64,000 bases of DNA, taken from Allorhizobium ampelinum S4. Its GTDB lineage: Bacteria; Pseudomonadota; Alphaproteobacteria; Rhizobiales; Rhizobiaceae. Below the pieces are notes generated by a model. The model was given only the letters and a program-made list of their open reading frames with translations. It did not search any database and was not told the DNA's origin. Shown here piece after piece: positions 48,790-58,930 of this stretch. The DNA is taken from assembly GCF_000016285.1 (NCBI RefSeq), contig NC_011989.1:2607001-2671000 (forward strand). The letters are read 5' to 3'. Position 1 is the first letter of the stretch. Each line of letters opens with the position of its first letter. A program made the position numbers and the translations under genes.

Positions 48790-49038
48790 TCAGATTTTAG
48801 GTTCAGTAAATGGATTAGCAATGAACTTGCCGATCAGCATGCTCGCTGACCGGTTGTCCAGATGATAAGCGAATTCGAGAGCCCGTACGCAGAAGAGATC
48901 ACTCATTCCAAGCGCCTTGAGAGAATAAATTAGTCTTTCTTCCTTTCGGAAAACAATCTTTAAAAAGGTAATCGCCAGCCTCCAGCGAAGCGTCCTCATT
49001 TTTGTGAAAGACCCCTTCGTTTTCGTCATCTCATACAT
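48790..49038 (-). CDS. Small basic hypothetical protein
   Basis: 82 residues, MYEMTKTKGSFTKMRTLRW start, basic in the first third, no family recognised. AGG is 7 bp before the ATG. The base composition is richer in A+T than most of the window. It may not be a real gene. Confidence 0.35.
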   Translation of the reverse strand: MYEMTKTKGSFTKMRTLRWRLAITFLKIVFRKEERLIYSLKALGMSDLFCVRALEFAYHLDNRSASMLIGKFIANPFTEPKI

Positions 49039-49144
49039 GGACCAGCCTGATTCATTCGGCGTAATTTTTGTATTACGAACCCGCTATCTATAGATAGTGC
49101 TGATCTTAAAGCGGACACACCTGGGTGGCAATGACGAGGCCATC

Positions 49145-51022
49145 TTATTCCGCCGCCCGATCCGCCTCCTCACCGCCAAGAAATCCCCCCGATTGACGCG
49201 CCCAAAGCTCGGCGTAGAGCCCGCCCCGCTCCACCAGTTCGTCGTGGCTGCCCTCTTCGATGATCCGGCCCTGGTCGATCACCACCAGGCGGTCGAGGCT
49301 GGCGATGGTGGAGAGGCGGTGGGCGATGGCCAGCACGGTTTTGCCGCTCATCAGCTGTTCCAGATTGGACTGGATGGCGGCTTCCACTTCCGAATCGAGC
49401 GCCGAGGTTGCCTCGTCCAGCACCAGGATTGGCGCGTCTTTCAGCATCACCCGGGCAATGGCGATCCGCTGGCGCTGGCCGCCGGAGAGTTTTACGCCGC
49501 GTTCGCCGACATGCACGTCGAAGCCGGTCCGGCCACGCTGATCGACGAGTTTTTCAATAAAGCCCAGCGCCTCGGCCTGGTCGGCGGCAGCGCGCAGCTG
49601 CTCTTCGCTCGCCTCATCGCGGCCAAACAGGATGTTGTCACGGATCGAGCGGTGCAGCAGGGCTGTATCCTGCGTCACCATGCCGATCTTGCCCCGCAGG
49701 CTTTCCTGCGTCACTTCGCGCAAATCCTGGCCATCGATGCGGATCGCGCCGCCCTCGACATCGTAGAACCGCAGCAGAAGGTTGACCAGCGTCGTCTTGC
49801 CAGCCCCGGAGCGCCCGACAATGCCGACCTTCTCGCCGGGCTTAATGGTCAGCGACAGATGATCAATGGCACCCTTCTGCTTGCCGTAATGGAAGGACAC
49901 ATCGTCGAAGCGGATTTCCGGACCGGTGACAGTGAGTACCTTGGCATCGGGCCGGTCCTTCAGACCGATAGGCTGGGAAATCATCTCGGCGGCGTTCTGG
50001 ATCGTGCCGATATTGCGCATCATACCGTTCAACTGGGTCATCATCCGGTTTAGCAGCATGCTGAGGCGCAGCACGAGGCCAAGCGTAAACGCCATGCCGC
50101 CCGCCGTCATCGCGCCTGAAAACCAGCGGTCGATGCAGACGGCAGCAATCATCAGGATCATGCCGCCCGACAGCAGTGCCAGCGAGGCACGCACGCCTGT
50201 GATCAACCGGGTAAAGGGCGCTTGCGCTGCCTGGAACCGCTCGAAACCGGCCCGGATGTAATGATCGTTCTGCCGCTCGCGGGCAAACAGTTTCAGGGTC
50301 TGGATATTGGCATAGCTATCCACCAGTCTGCCGGTCAGCGCCGAGCCTGCTTCGGCGGTGTCGCGGGCATGGCGACGGATGCGCGGCACGAAATAGCGGG
50401 CCAGCACCGCAAAGATCAGCACCCAGATCCCGATAATCGCTGCCAGCACCCAGTCCAGTTGCGCCAAAAGCGCCATGGTGGAAATCGTGTAGATCACCAT
50501 GAACCAGGCGACTTGCAGCAACGAGGTCAGGAGATCACCCGTCGCCTGGCCGCCCGCCCAGACCTTGGTGGCAATCCGTCCAGCAAAATCATTATGGAAA
50601 AAGCTCAGCGATTGGCGCGCGACATGGACATGGCTTTGCCAGCGCACCAGATTGAGGAAATTCAGCACCACGACCTGTTCTTCGACCAACGCGCTCAGCG
50701 TGATCACCGCAAATCGCACGAAGACGACAACGGCGGCAATGCCCAGCAGTTCCAGCCCATGCGCACCAAATAGCCCTTGCCAGCCCGCAGCCTTGGGGAC
50801 GGTATCGATCAGATCCACCAGCCGCCCGACAAACCAGAACATGCTGGCTTCCATCACTGCCACCGCGCCGCCAAACAGCGCCATGGCAAAAAATGCCCAC
50901 TTGGCCTGGCGCACATAAAACCACACGAAAGCCGTGGTGTCGCCCGGCGGGCAAAGATCCGCACGCTCGGTAAAGGGATCAACCCAGCGTTCGAACAGAC
51001 GGATGATGGCGGCAATCAGCAT
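49145..51022 (-). CDS. ABC exporter, fused permease-ATPase (second of pair)
   Basis: 625 residues: six-helix transmembrane domain (~40-330) and ATPase domain with GRSGAGKTTL, LSGGQRQR, ILVLDEATSALD and AIAHRLST intact. It is a type IV half-transporter. Its paralogue lies 0.8 kb upstream on the same strand, so the two may form a heterodimer. The substrate could be a lipid or drug; not determinable. Confidence 0.93.
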   Translation of the reverse strand: MLIAAIIRLFERWVDPFTERADLCPPGDTTAFVWFYVRQAKWAFFAMALFGGAVAVMEASMFWFVGRLVDLIDTVPKAAGWQGLFGAHGLELLGIAAVVVFVRFAVITLSALVEEQVVVLNFLNLVRWQSHVHVARQSLSFFHNDFAGRIATKVWAGGQATGDLLTSLLQVAWFMVIYTISTMALLAQLDWVLAAIIGIWVLIFAVLARYFVPRIRRHARDTAEAGSALTGRLVDSYANIQTLKLFARERQNDHYIRAGFERFQAAQAPFTRLITGVRASLALLSGGMILMIAAVCIDRWFSGAMTAGGMAFTLGLVLRLSMLLNRMMTQLNGMMRNIGTIQNAAEMISQPIGLKDRPDAKVLTVTGPEIRFDDVSFHYGKQKGAIDHLSLTIKPGEKVGIVGRSGAGKTTLVNLLLRFYDVEGGAIRIDGQDLREVTQESLRGKIGMVTQDTALLHRSIRDNILFGRDEASEEQLRAAADQAEALGFIEKLVDQRGRTGFDVHVGERGVKLSGGQRQRIAIARVMLKDAPILVLDEATSALDSEVEAAIQSNLEQLMSGKTVLAIAHRLSTIASLDRLVVIDQGRIIEEGSHDELVERGGLYAELWARQSGGFLGGEEADRAAE

Positions 51023-51206
51023 GGGGCGGGACCTCGGATGAGCCGAACGGGACGAGTCGGTTCTCTCTCAAACTAGGGCTATTGCCGACCGGGACAAAGG
51101 TGCTGATGTCGATTGGCTGGTTATATTTGCGTGATCAGGATGGTAACACCCTGATTGCCGTGTCACCCGAACGCCGAGCTGAAAGCGCCCTAAAGGGAAC
51201 CCCAAT

Positions 51207-51659
51207 ATGAAATCGATTGTTGAGATTGGGACGATAAATGACGTAGAGCCGTGGGTGCAGCTTCGTGCCGCGCTCTGGCCGCATCACATGATTGAAGATC
51301 ATCGCGCTGAACTGGTCCGAACGTTTCTCTCGGAAAGTGGAAAGGCCATCGCGTTCATCGCCCGAAACAGCGCGAATGAAGCGGTCGGCTTTGCTGAGGC
51401 CAGCTTGCGACATGATTATGTGAATGGATGCAGCAGTTCGCCCGTTCTATTCCTCGAAGGAATTTATGTCCGCCCCGCTGACAGGCGACAAGGTATCGCT
51501 GGATTGCTTTGCAATGCCGTTGCCAATTGGGGAAAGTCGCTTGGGTGTGTTGAATTTGGTTCTGACGCGCCACTTGATAATTCAGCCAGCCATGCGCTCC
51601 ATACCGCTTTGGGCTTTGAGGAGACACAGCGCGTCGTCTTCTTCCGAAAGCCGCTATAG
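51207..51659 (+). CDS. Aminoglycoside 6'-N-acetyltransferase-like GNAT protein
   Basis: 150 residues. HDYVNGCSSSPVLFLEGIYV followed by RPADRRQGIAGLL, and the C-terminal LGFEETQRVVFFRKPL closely match AAC(6')-I proteins such as the chromosomal AAC(6')-Iy of Salmonella as I recall it. It should acetylate the 6'-amine of kanamycin- or tobramycin-type drugs. It is on the opposite strand between two ABC exporter genes. Confidence 0.85.
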   Translation: MKSIVEIGTINDVEPWVQLRAALWPHHMIEDHRAELVRTFLSESGKAIAFIARNSANEAVGFAEASLRHDYVNGCSSSPVLFLEGIYVRPADRRQGIAGLLCNAVANWGKSLGCVEFGSDAPLDNSASHALHTALGFEETQRVVFFRKPL

Positions 51660-51727
51660 GCCTGTATCGCCTTTCAACCAGGATCTGCCGCCAGATCCAT
51701 GTCATCACCTTCATTCAAGATAGTCAG

Positions 51728-51768
51728 CGATGTCAGATGCTCGGCACCTGGCCGAGCATCTGACATCG
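51728..51768. repeat. 18-bp perfect palindrome, dispersed repeat
   Basis: CGATGTCAGATGCTCGGC (51728-51745) is the exact inverse of 51751-51768, 5-nt loop. A related copy is at 25362-25385. It lies between the aac(6')-like gene and the convergent ABC exporter, so it could terminate both. Confidence 0.75.
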
Positions 51769-51802
51769 GGAATGAGAGCGTCTGTCAGCAAAGAACGGCG
51801 GA

Positions 51803-53662
51803 TCACTCCGCCGCCGTTTCCTGCACCTCGTTGGCCTCGTCGGCCAAAAAACCACCCGACTGGCGGTTCCATAGATCGGCATAGACGCCGCTCTGGCTGG
51901 CGAGCTGGTGATGGGTGCCGGTCTCGATGATCCGGCCCTTGTCCAGCACGACCAGACGGTCCATTTCGGTCAGTGTCGATAACCGATGTGCGATGGCGAT
52001 CACGGTCTTGCCCTCCATCAGGGCAAACAGGCTCTCCTGAATGGCGGCCTCTACCTCAGAGTCAAGCGCCGAGGTCGCTTCATCCAGCACCAGGATCGGT
52101 GCGTTCTTGAGGAAGACCCGGGCAATGGCAATCCGCTGGCGCTGGCCGCCGGACAGCTTTACACCCCGCTCGCCCACCTGCGCATCCAGACCAACCCGGC
52201 CCTGCATATCGATGAGGTGCTCGATGAAGTCCCAGGCATTGGCGCGCTTGGCTGCCTCGACCACTTCGGCATCGCTGGCATCCGGGCGGCCATAGGCGAT
52301 ATTATCGCGGATCGACCGGTGCAGCAGCGAGGTATCCTGGGTGACGACGCCGATCTGACCGCGCAGGCTATCCTGGGTCACCGCCCCGATATCCTGCCCG
52401 TCGATGGTAACGTGGCCCTTTTCGACATCGTAGAACCGCAGCAGCAGGTTCATCAGCGTCGTCTTGCCAGCGCCGGAGCGGCCAACCAACCCGACCTTTT
52501 CGCCAGCCTTGATGGTCAGCGAGAAATCGTCGATCACGCCGCGCGTCTTTCCATAATGGAAGCGCACCTTGTCATAGACAATCTCGCCCTTCGGCACGGT
52601 CAGCGGCTTGGCATCGGGCTTGTCGGTAATGTCATGCGGCTTGGTCATCATCTCCATGCCGTCATAGACGGTGCCGATATTTTCAAACAGCGCCGACACT
52701 TCCCACATCACCCATTGCGACATGCTGTTGACCCGCATGGCAAGCCCGATAGCAATGGCGATAGCACCGACCTGGATCGAGGCCGTCAACCACAGCCAGA
52801 CGGACAGCGCACCGATCAGGAAGATGACCGTGCAATTGTTGAGATAGACCAGGACCTGAAACAGCGTCACCTTACGCATCTGCGCATGGACGGATTGCAG
52901 GAATTCGTCCATCGCGCCCTTGGCATAGTCCTCCTCCCGCCGTGTATGGGAGAACAGCTTGACCGTGGCGATGTTGGTATAGCTATCGACAATCCGCCCG
53001 GTCATGGTCGAGCGGGTATCGGCCTGAAGTGCCGCAATCTTGCGCAACCGTGGCACATAATAGGTGACGATCGAGATATAGATGCCAAGCCAGATCAGCA
53101 TCGGCACCAGCAGGCGCAGGTCGGCCGAGGCGATCACCACCAGCATCGAGATGAAATAGGTAATGACATAGACGAAAACGTCCAGCACCTTGACCACGGT
53201 TTCGCGCACCGCCAGCGAGGTCTGCATGACCTTGGTCGAGACCCGGCCCGAAAACTCGTTGGCGAAAAACGTCATGGAATGGTTGAGCAGGAAGCGATGC
53301 ATCTGCCAACGGGCGATCATCGGGAAATTGCCCAGCAGTGTCTGATGCACGATCAGCGAATTGATCGTGGCAATGCCCGGCAGAAACACCAGGACCAAGG
53401 CCCCCATGCCCACCAGCCGCCAGCCCTCGGTTTGCAGGAACGTATCGCGGTTGGCATGCGAGAGCCAGGTGACGATATCGCCGAGGAACTGGAAGAGCAT
53501 CACCTCGCCCACCGCAATCAGCATGACCAGCAAGGCCATCAGCGCCAGCCAGCCGGCAGCGGGCCTGGTATAATGCCAGATGAAGCGGAACAGGCCCTTG
53601 GGCGGCAGGCTGGGTTGCTCGGCCGGATAGGGATTGAGTTGGCGTTCGAACCAGGTAAACAT
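51803..53662 (-). CDS. ABC exporter, fused permease-ATPase (first of pair)
   Basis: 619 residues, membrane domain (~35-330) and a complete ATPase (GRSGAGKTTL, LSGGQRQR, ILVLDEATSALD). It resembles the 625-residue exporter downstream and both end with a WNRQSGGF/WARQSGGF-type tail, supporting duplication. Probably a lipid or drug exporter. Confidence 0.93.
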   Translation of the reverse strand: MFTWFERQLNPYPAEQPSLPPKGLFRFIWHYTRPAAGWLALMALLVMLIAVGEVMLFQFLGDIVTWLSHANRDTFLQTEGWRLVGMGALVLVFLPGIATINSLIVHQTLLGNFPMIARWQMHRFLLNHSMTFFANEFSGRVSTKVMQTSLAVRETVVKVLDVFVYVITYFISMLVVIASADLRLLVPMLIWLGIYISIVTYYVPRLRKIAALQADTRSTMTGRIVDSYTNIATVKLFSHTRREEDYAKGAMDEFLQSVHAQMRKVTLFQVLVYLNNCTVIFLIGALSVWLWLTASIQVGAIAIAIGLAMRVNSMSQWVMWEVSALFENIGTVYDGMEMMTKPHDITDKPDAKPLTVPKGEIVYDKVRFHYGKTRGVIDDFSLTIKAGEKVGLVGRSGAGKTTLMNLLLRFYDVEKGHVTIDGQDIGAVTQDSLRGQIGVVTQDTSLLHRSIRDNIAYGRPDASDAEVVEAAKRANAWDFIEHLIDMQGRVGLDAQVGERGVKLSGGQRQRIAIARVFLKNAPILVLDEATSALDSEVEAAIQESLFALMEGKTVIAIAHRLSTLTEMDRLVVLDKGRIIETGTHHQLASQSGVYADLWNRQSGGFLADEANEVQETAAE

Positions 53663-54129
53663 CTTCAGTCTCCATCAGCTTGCCGGACCGATATAGCGCG
53701 TATCGCGGCAAAGCAACCGGGATATGGCAAGCTCAATCGGTAAACGGCGGCCAACCGCGAAAGGGCCAGCCGATTGGCAGCATGACCGCCTGACCGCAAA
53801 GGTTCAGGCCAAGTCAGCCATGGGATTGAGAAAGACATCGCCTCTTGCAAAGGTTACAGATCGGGCAAAAGCGCAGTTCAGGCGATGGCGTTTCGGTGCA
53901 TTCAAGGAAAAGTCGAGAGGGCTCAGCGCTGCCGGAGAATTCGTGCAGCGGGGTGGCGCATCCAGTGGATATCGGTCATGCGTGCCTCCCTGTCTCGAGT
54001 GAAGATGCACTTTCAATAAAGACGCAGCGGGAAATTGAAAAGTCGCAATCGGAACGGCACCCTGTTTTGCGGTCGCACTGTTGCCCATCGACAACAGACA
54101 GGCCGCAGCGAAGCCGATATTCAAACGCC
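53663..54129. other. 467-bp divergent intergenic region
   Basis: It must hold promoters of the ABC exporter and trmL, but I recognise none. Open frames through it have no ribosome-binding site. Confidence 0.4.
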
Positions 54130-54615
54130 ATGACCAATAGCATCACCGGCACCTCCCCCTCCACGCTCCGCATCGCCCTTTACCAGCCGGATATTCCCGG
54201 CAATACCGGCACGATCCTACGGCTCGCCGCCTGCCTGGGCCTGGGTGTCGATATTATCGAGCCTGCCGGTTTCGACCTGTCGGACCGCAATCTGAAGCGG
54301 GCGGGAATGGACTATCTCGCCGCCGTCACCCTCACCCGGCATGTCAACTGGGCGCAATTTGAGGATTGGCGCAAGAACAGCGGGCGCCGGCTGGTTCTAG
54401 CCTCCACCAAGGCGGCCATGCCCTATACCGAACTTGCCTTCCAGCCCGACGATATCCTGCTGTTTGGCCGCGAAAGCGCCGGGGTCCCCGACCATGTCCA
54501 TGACGGCGCCGATGCCCGCATCCTGATCCCGATGGTCGAGGGCCAGCGCTCCATCAATGTCGCCATGTCGGCAGCGATGATCGCCGGTGAGGCGCTGCGC
54601 CAAACACGGGGCTGA
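54130..54615 (+). CDS. trmL: tRNA (cytidine(34)-2'-O)-methyltransferase TrmL
   Basis: 161 residues of the SPOUT fold. LYQPDIPGNTGTILRLAACLG is the family start (quoted to 20), LLFGRESAGVPDHV is in the knot, and MVEGQRSINVAMSAAMIAGE closes it. It methylates the wobble ribose of leucine tRNAs. ATG 54130 gives the normal length; the frame upstream is open to 53845 without support. Confidence 0.93.
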   Translation: MTNSITGTSPSTLRIALYQPDIPGNTGTILRLAACLGLGVDIIEPAGFDLSDRNLKRAGMDYLAAVTLTRHVNWAQFEDWRKNSGRRLVLASTKAAMPYTELAFQPDDILLFGRESAGVPDHVHDGADARILIPMVEGQRSINVAMSAAMIAGEALRQTRG

Positions 54616-54854
54616 TCCCCAAAATTGCCTGATTTTACAAATGCTTCTATCACGATAAGCGCCAGAGTGGCTTATGCATGGACATTTGGCTTTGCGCAAA
54701 GCCAGCCGGTTCAGGCCGTGCTATCATTGAAGCTGGATTTGCAATCATGAGCCAATACAGCTTTTTCGTTAGTGCAAAAAAAATAAAGTAACAGTTGCTA
54801 ATCGAATTGCGCGCCCATAAGTTGCAACGCAACAAAACACATGGGAGAAGACCA

Positions 54855-56261
54855 ATGTTCGAGACAGCCTTCACCTTTGGCTTGACCCAATTTGCCCGAT
54901 CGCTCTCGCTGCCGGAAAGGCTGCAAAAGCGGCCCTTGCGCAATGCCGCGCTGGAGCCCTGGCGTTTGCGCAACAGCAGCCTCGACGCCCTCTATTACGA
55001 CATCCGGGCGCTGACCTCGGATGAGGCCTTCTATATCAGCGACGCATTGGCCGCCGAAGGGCTGATCATGATCGTGCCGCCCACTGGCCAGGGCATGTTG
55101 ACGCTGTGCGAAACGGTGGATGAATATCTGCTGCGCGGTGGCCGCGAGGTGCGGGCCATGGCGGTGGCCGGCATTGGCGGCTCAGCCGCTGGGGCTGCCG
55201 CCTTTGCCCGCAATGTCGCCGACGCCATCAAGGCGCCGGTCTGCGCGGTGGTGTCCGGCTATGGACTGGGCGATGTCGTCGCCGAGGCCTTGGGCGGCGC
55301 TTTCTTCTTTGGCCCGCTGGGCTTTCTGCGCCGCAATTTCGAGATGATCGACGATCTGGTCGGACGTCCACAATTCGGTGCATACCAGCGCCGCCCGAAA
55401 CCATCACAACCGCCGCGCCGCACCAGTCTCGATGCCGATACGGTCCAGGCGCTGCTGTGCCACCCGGACCTGCGTTTCAACCTCGTCACTGGCCATTCCA
55501 AAGGCAACCAGATCGTTGCCGAAGCGCTGAGCGCCATTGAAAAAGAAGCACCCGAGCGGCTTACCATCCTGGCGGAGCGGTTACAGATCATCACCTTCAG
55601 CACGCGCGTCGGGCTGCCCGCGCCGTTTTCGCCACCCTTGGCGATCATCGGGGAACTCGACTGGTACGGCGAATTGAATGCCACCGCTAAGGTGACCAAT
55701 ATCGTCCGTGTCGCACGCGCCGGCCATTCGACCAACACATCCCTGCCGGGAGCGCTGAAAATCACCGATCTTTTGGCGCAGACGTTGTCCGCGTCACCCG
55801 CCAATGTCTCGGACACGGCAAGCACAGCCGCACTGGTTGAAAATGCAATTCCGCCGCTTCTGGCTCTGGTCGTTCCGCCTGTCGTGCCTGAAGCCAGTGC
55901 CCCCCAAGCCAATGCCATGAACGACAATGACAGAAACGATGATGAAAGAGTTATCGTTGAGGAGCCGGTTTCATTGGAACCGGAGCTGGAGCCATCTGTC
56001 GAACCCATCGACGCGGTGGCAGCCGACAACACGCACGACGCCATCCCGCCACAGTCACCCGATGCCCCGCTCTCCGAGCCGGTCACCCCTGAAGACAATA
56101 CAGACACTGCGCAGATGCTGGCTCCTGACGAATTGGTTCCCGAAGCGCCTGTCCAAACGATTTCCGAGCCTGTCGCTGTCGCCAATACGCCCGCGCCCGT
56201 TAAGCAAGCCAGCAATCAACCAGGCAATACCCGCAAGCGCAACAGATCGCGCAAGCGGTAA
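54855..56261 (+). CDS. GHSxG-motif protein with long charged tail
   Basis: 468 residues. VTGHSKGNQIVAEAL fits the nucleophile elbow of alpha/beta hydrolases, although Lys at the second x is unusual. GIGGSAAGAAAFARN is a glycine-rich segment earlier on. From ~345 to the end it is low-complexity, acidic and Pro-rich, finishing with the basic cluster RKRNRSRKR. This suggests a hydrolase domain with a nucleic-acid- or polymer-binding tail. No function assigned. GGGAGAAG precedes ATG 54855. Confidence 0.8.
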   Translation: MFETAFTFGLTQFARSLSLPERLQKRPLRNAALEPWRLRNSSLDALYYDIRALTSDEAFYISDALAAEGLIMIVPPTGQGMLTLCETVDEYLLRGGREVRAMAVAGIGGSAAGAAAFARNVADAIKAPVCAVVSGYGLGDVVAEALGGAFFFGPLGFLRRNFEMIDDLVGRPQFGAYQRRPKPSQPPRRTSLDADTVQALLCHPDLRFNLVTGHSKGNQIVAEALSAIEKEAPERLTILAERLQIITFSTRVGLPAPFSPPLAIIGELDWYGELNATAKVTNIVRVARAGHSTNTSLPGALKITDLLAQTLSASPANVSDTASTAALVENAIPPLLALVVPPVVPEASAPQANAMNDNDRNDDERVIVEEPVSLEPELEPSVEPIDAVAADNTHDAIPPQSPDAPLSEPVTPEDNTDTAQMLAPDELVPEAPVQTISEPVAVANTPAPVKQASNQPGNTRKRNRSRKR

Positions 56262-56288
56262 GGCGTGTTTGCAAGAGCCATCACCTTG

Positions 56289-56315
56289 GCACAGCTGTCA
56301 CATGAACAGCTGTGC
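56289..56315. repeat. Inverted repeat over the flagellin stop
   Basis: GCACAGCTGT (56289-56298) is the exact inverse of 56306-56315, spanning the last flagellin codons. No T-run follows on the minus strand; the hairpin may protect the mRNA 3' end. Confidence 0.55.
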
Positions 56316-57257
56316 GAGGCTCTTCTGCTGGCTGTTGGCAATGCTGAGGCTGGCCGTCTGCAACTGGGATTGGACGCTTTGCGCCGAAAGCTTGGTGGCT
56401 TCCTCTTCCATATCGGCATCGGTCAAGCGACCAATGCTGACCGTGGCGGTATCCTGTAGATCTTTCATCAAATCGGAGCTGTTGGAAATCCGGTTCTGGG
56501 TGGCGCCCACGGCGGCACTGGCATCGGTGATGCTGGAAAGGATCGATTGGGTGGCGCCGATCATCGCATCGATCTGCGCATTCGACGTATCATCAGAAAT
56601 GGCAATTTCCGCAGCAGTCGGCGCGGCTGGCGTCTGGGAACCGACATTCATCAGATAATATTCACTGGCGCTTCCATCAGAGCCAATGGTCAGCGTCGAG
56701 CGCGTCAGAATGCCGTCGCTTGCATCGTTTTTGCTGGTCAGTACGCTTTGCGCAGTGTCGAAATTGGTGACGTTGACGGCCAGATTGCCGCTGCCGTCCG
56801 AGCCGACCGAAGACACCATTGAGGTCACTTTCGGTGACTGGTTGGCATCGAGCGCCAGCCAGTTCTGGCCGTTGAAGCTGGAGGATTGCGCCACGGTTGA
56901 AAGCTGGTCCTTGAGCTGGCTGATCTCGTCATTGATCGCCCCTTTGTTGGCACCAGCAGCTTTGGATGCAATCAGCTTGGCCTGAATGTCGGAAACCAGC
57001 CCCGTCGCCTGCTCCAGCCCAAGCGCTGCGGTATCAGAGACGGCAGCCGACAGAGCGGTGGCATCCTCCGCGCTCGACAGCGACAGGCTGTCGGATTTCA
57101 TCGTCGTGGCAATCGACCAATAGGCCGCATTATCCGAGGCGTCATCGACCTTCTTGCCTGTTGCAACCTTGGTCTGGGTCGCTTCAAGCGCCTTCGAAGA
57201 CCCGCTCAGCAGAGACAGGGCCGATGCAGACGTGGAATTAATCGATACGGAATCCAT
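56298..57257 (-). CDS. Flagellin
   Basis: 319 residues with the flagellin N domain (STSASALSLLSGSSKALEAT, TGKKVDDASDNAAYW) and C domain ending SIANSQQKSLAQLF. It lacks cysteine. No other flagellar gene is in the window, so this copy is apart from the main cluster. AGGGGGCAGC precedes ATG 57257. Regulation not visible. Confidence 0.92.
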   Translation of the reverse strand: MDSVSINSTSASALSLLSGSSKALEATQTKVATGKKVDDASDNAAYWSIATTMKSDSLSLSSAEDATALSAAVSDTAALGLEQATGLVSDIQAKLIASKAAGANKGAINDEISQLKDQLSTVAQSSSFNGQNWLALDANQSPKVTSMVSSVGSDGSGNLAVNVTNFDTAQSVLTSKNDASDGILTRSTLTIGSDGSASEYYLMNVGSQTPAAPTAAEIAISDDTSNAQIDAMIGATQSILSSITDASAAVGATQNRISNSSDLMKDLQDTATVSIGRLTDADMEEEATKLSAQSVQSQLQTASLSIANSQQKSLAQLFM

Positions 57258-57443
57258 GCTGCCCCCTTCAACGTCGTGGGTTTCAAACCGCATGACTGGC
57301 GCTTTGAATAAAAATACCCCACAATGTAAGGGATTTATAATCTACAAGATATTTCCATCACCTTTCGGCAAAGGATGCAATTTTAACGATTAGGAAATAT
57401 TCAACGCCAGGCTGCTGAAAGATGTGCGGCGGCGTACCCCACT

Positions 57444-57722
57444 TCAATCCGCAGACGACAAACGCCGCATGGTGAACTCGATGGCGTCGCCTTCCAATTG
57501 CCGCCAGCTTTCCACTTCGGTCCAATAGGCGGCTTTGGGAAAGGCATCGAACCATTCCCGGGCCTTGGCGCGGGCCTCTTCCCGGTTGAGGCGAAAGGTT
57601 TCCCGAATGAAGGGCGAGGCATCGCGTATCGCCTGCCCCCGTTCTTTTGTCTGTCGATCACGGTGGCGGGCAATCTGCCGTTTCAGGCCGTCGAGCGGCG
57701 GAAGAGGACGCTTTCCTGTCAT
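57444..57722 (-). CDS. Small conserved-type protein of unknown function
   Basis: 92 residues, charged and helical (RQIARHRDRQTKERGQAI, EEARAKAREWFDAFP), no cysteine. AAAGGATTCTCACC before the ATG is a good ribosome-binding site. Divergent from hemF. I do not recognise a family. Confidence 0.6.
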   Translation of the reverse strand: MTGKRPLPPLDGLKRQIARHRDRQTKERGQAIRDASPFIRETFRLNREEARAKAREWFDAFPKAAYWTEVESWRQLEGDAIEFTMRRLSSAD

Positions 57723-57894
57723 GGTGAGAATCCTTTCTAGACCCGGCCTTTCGAGACCCGATGATAAGCTATGCGCGATGGTTTTTCCAGTATCAGGTGG
57801 CTTGGCGGCGATGGCACAACCGCGCTGGATCTGATAGTCAGCGTGCTTCGATCAACACGCCGGGATCTGATGAAAGCGGCGACAGGGAGAGCAT

Positions 57895-58809
57895 ATGCAA
57901 CGGCCCATTCTGCCCAAAGGCTTGCCTGACGATATCGAGGTAAAGAAGGCCACCGCCCGCGCCTGGTTCGAAAGCCTTCGTGACCAGATCTGCCGGTCCT
58001 TCGAGGCGCTGGAAGACGAATTGACCGGCCCCTTGAGCGATCGTGCGCCCGGACGCTTCACGCCTAAGGATTGGCAGCGTGAAGAAGGGCTTGGCGGTGG
58101 CGGACGCATGTCGATGATGAATGGCCGGGTGTTCGAGAAGGTCGGCGTTCATACCTCCACGGTGCATGGCGAATTTTCGCCGGAATTTCGCAAGCAGATG
58201 CCGGGTGCCGAGGAAGACCCACGGTTCTGGGCCTCGGGCATCTCGCTCATCGCCCATTCCTGCAATCCGCATGTTCCGGCGGTGCATATGAACACCCGCA
58301 TGGTGGTCACCACCAGCCAATGGTTCGGCGGCGGGGCGGATCTGACCCCGGTGCTGGATCGACGCAGAACGCAGGACGATGCCGATACCGTTGCCTTTCA
58401 TGCCGCTCTCGAAGCCGCCTGTGCGGCCCATCCTGACGTCGCCGATTATCCCCATTACAAAGCATGGTGCGAGGAATATTTCTTTCTGCCGCATCGCCAG
58501 GAACCGCGTGGCATCGGCGGAATTTTCTTCGACTGGCTGCATGCCGGGGAAAAATTCGACCTCTGGGCCGCCAATTTCGCCTTCGTGCAGGATGTCGGAC
58601 GCCAGTTCGCTGCCGTCTATCCCGATCTGGTCCGGCGCAACTTCAACACACCATGGACCGAAGAAGACCGGGAAGAACAGCTGGTGCGCCGTGGCCGTTA
58701 TGTGGAGTTCAACCTGCTCTATGATCGCGGCACGATTTTTGGCCTGAAGACCGGCGGCAATGTCGAATCGATTTTGTCGTCGCTTCCGCCCCTCGTCCGC
58801 TGGCCTTGA
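57895..58809 (+). CDS. hemF: Oxygen-dependent coproporphyrinogen III oxidase
   Basis: 304 residues. [40 protein letters not shown] and [11 protein letters not shown] are HemF signatures. It decarboxylates coproporphyrinogen III with O2 in haem synthesis. GGGAGAGCAT before the ATG. An almost symmetric hairpin follows the stop. Confidence 0.96.
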   Translation: MQRPILPKGLPDDIEVKKATARAWFESLRDQICRSFEALEDELTGPLSDRAPGRFTPKDWQREEGLGGGGRMSMMNGRVFEKVGVHTSTVHGEFSPEFRKQMPGAEEDPRFWASGISLIAHSCNPHVPAVHMNTRMVVTTSQWFGGGADLTPVLDRRRTQDDADTVAFHAALEAACAAHPDVADYPHYKAWCEEYFFLPHRQEPRGIGGIFFDWLHAGEKFDLWAANFAFVQDVGRQFAAVYPDLVRRNFNTPWTEEDREEQLVRRGRYVEFNLLYDRGTIFGLKTGGNVESILSSLPPLVRWP

Positions 58810-58838
58810 GGCGGAAATCTGCTTCAGAATGGGTCTGA

Positions 58839-58879
58839 TCGCAGCAAAAACCCCATAATTATAGGGTCTTTTGCTGCGA
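58839..58879. terminator. Hairpin after hemF
   Basis: TCGCAGCAAAA (58839-58849) pairs with TTTTGCTGCGA (58869-58879), and CCC with GGG inside. It can end the hemF transcript. Confidence 0.65.
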
Positions 58880-58930
58880 TAACGTTCAATTCATATTATC
58901 TTGATTAACAAAAACTGCATTACAGGCCCG

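Noticed and set aside
51986..53743. 585-codon plus-strand frame
   Set aside because: Antisense to an ABC exporter with clear motifs; no domain of its own.
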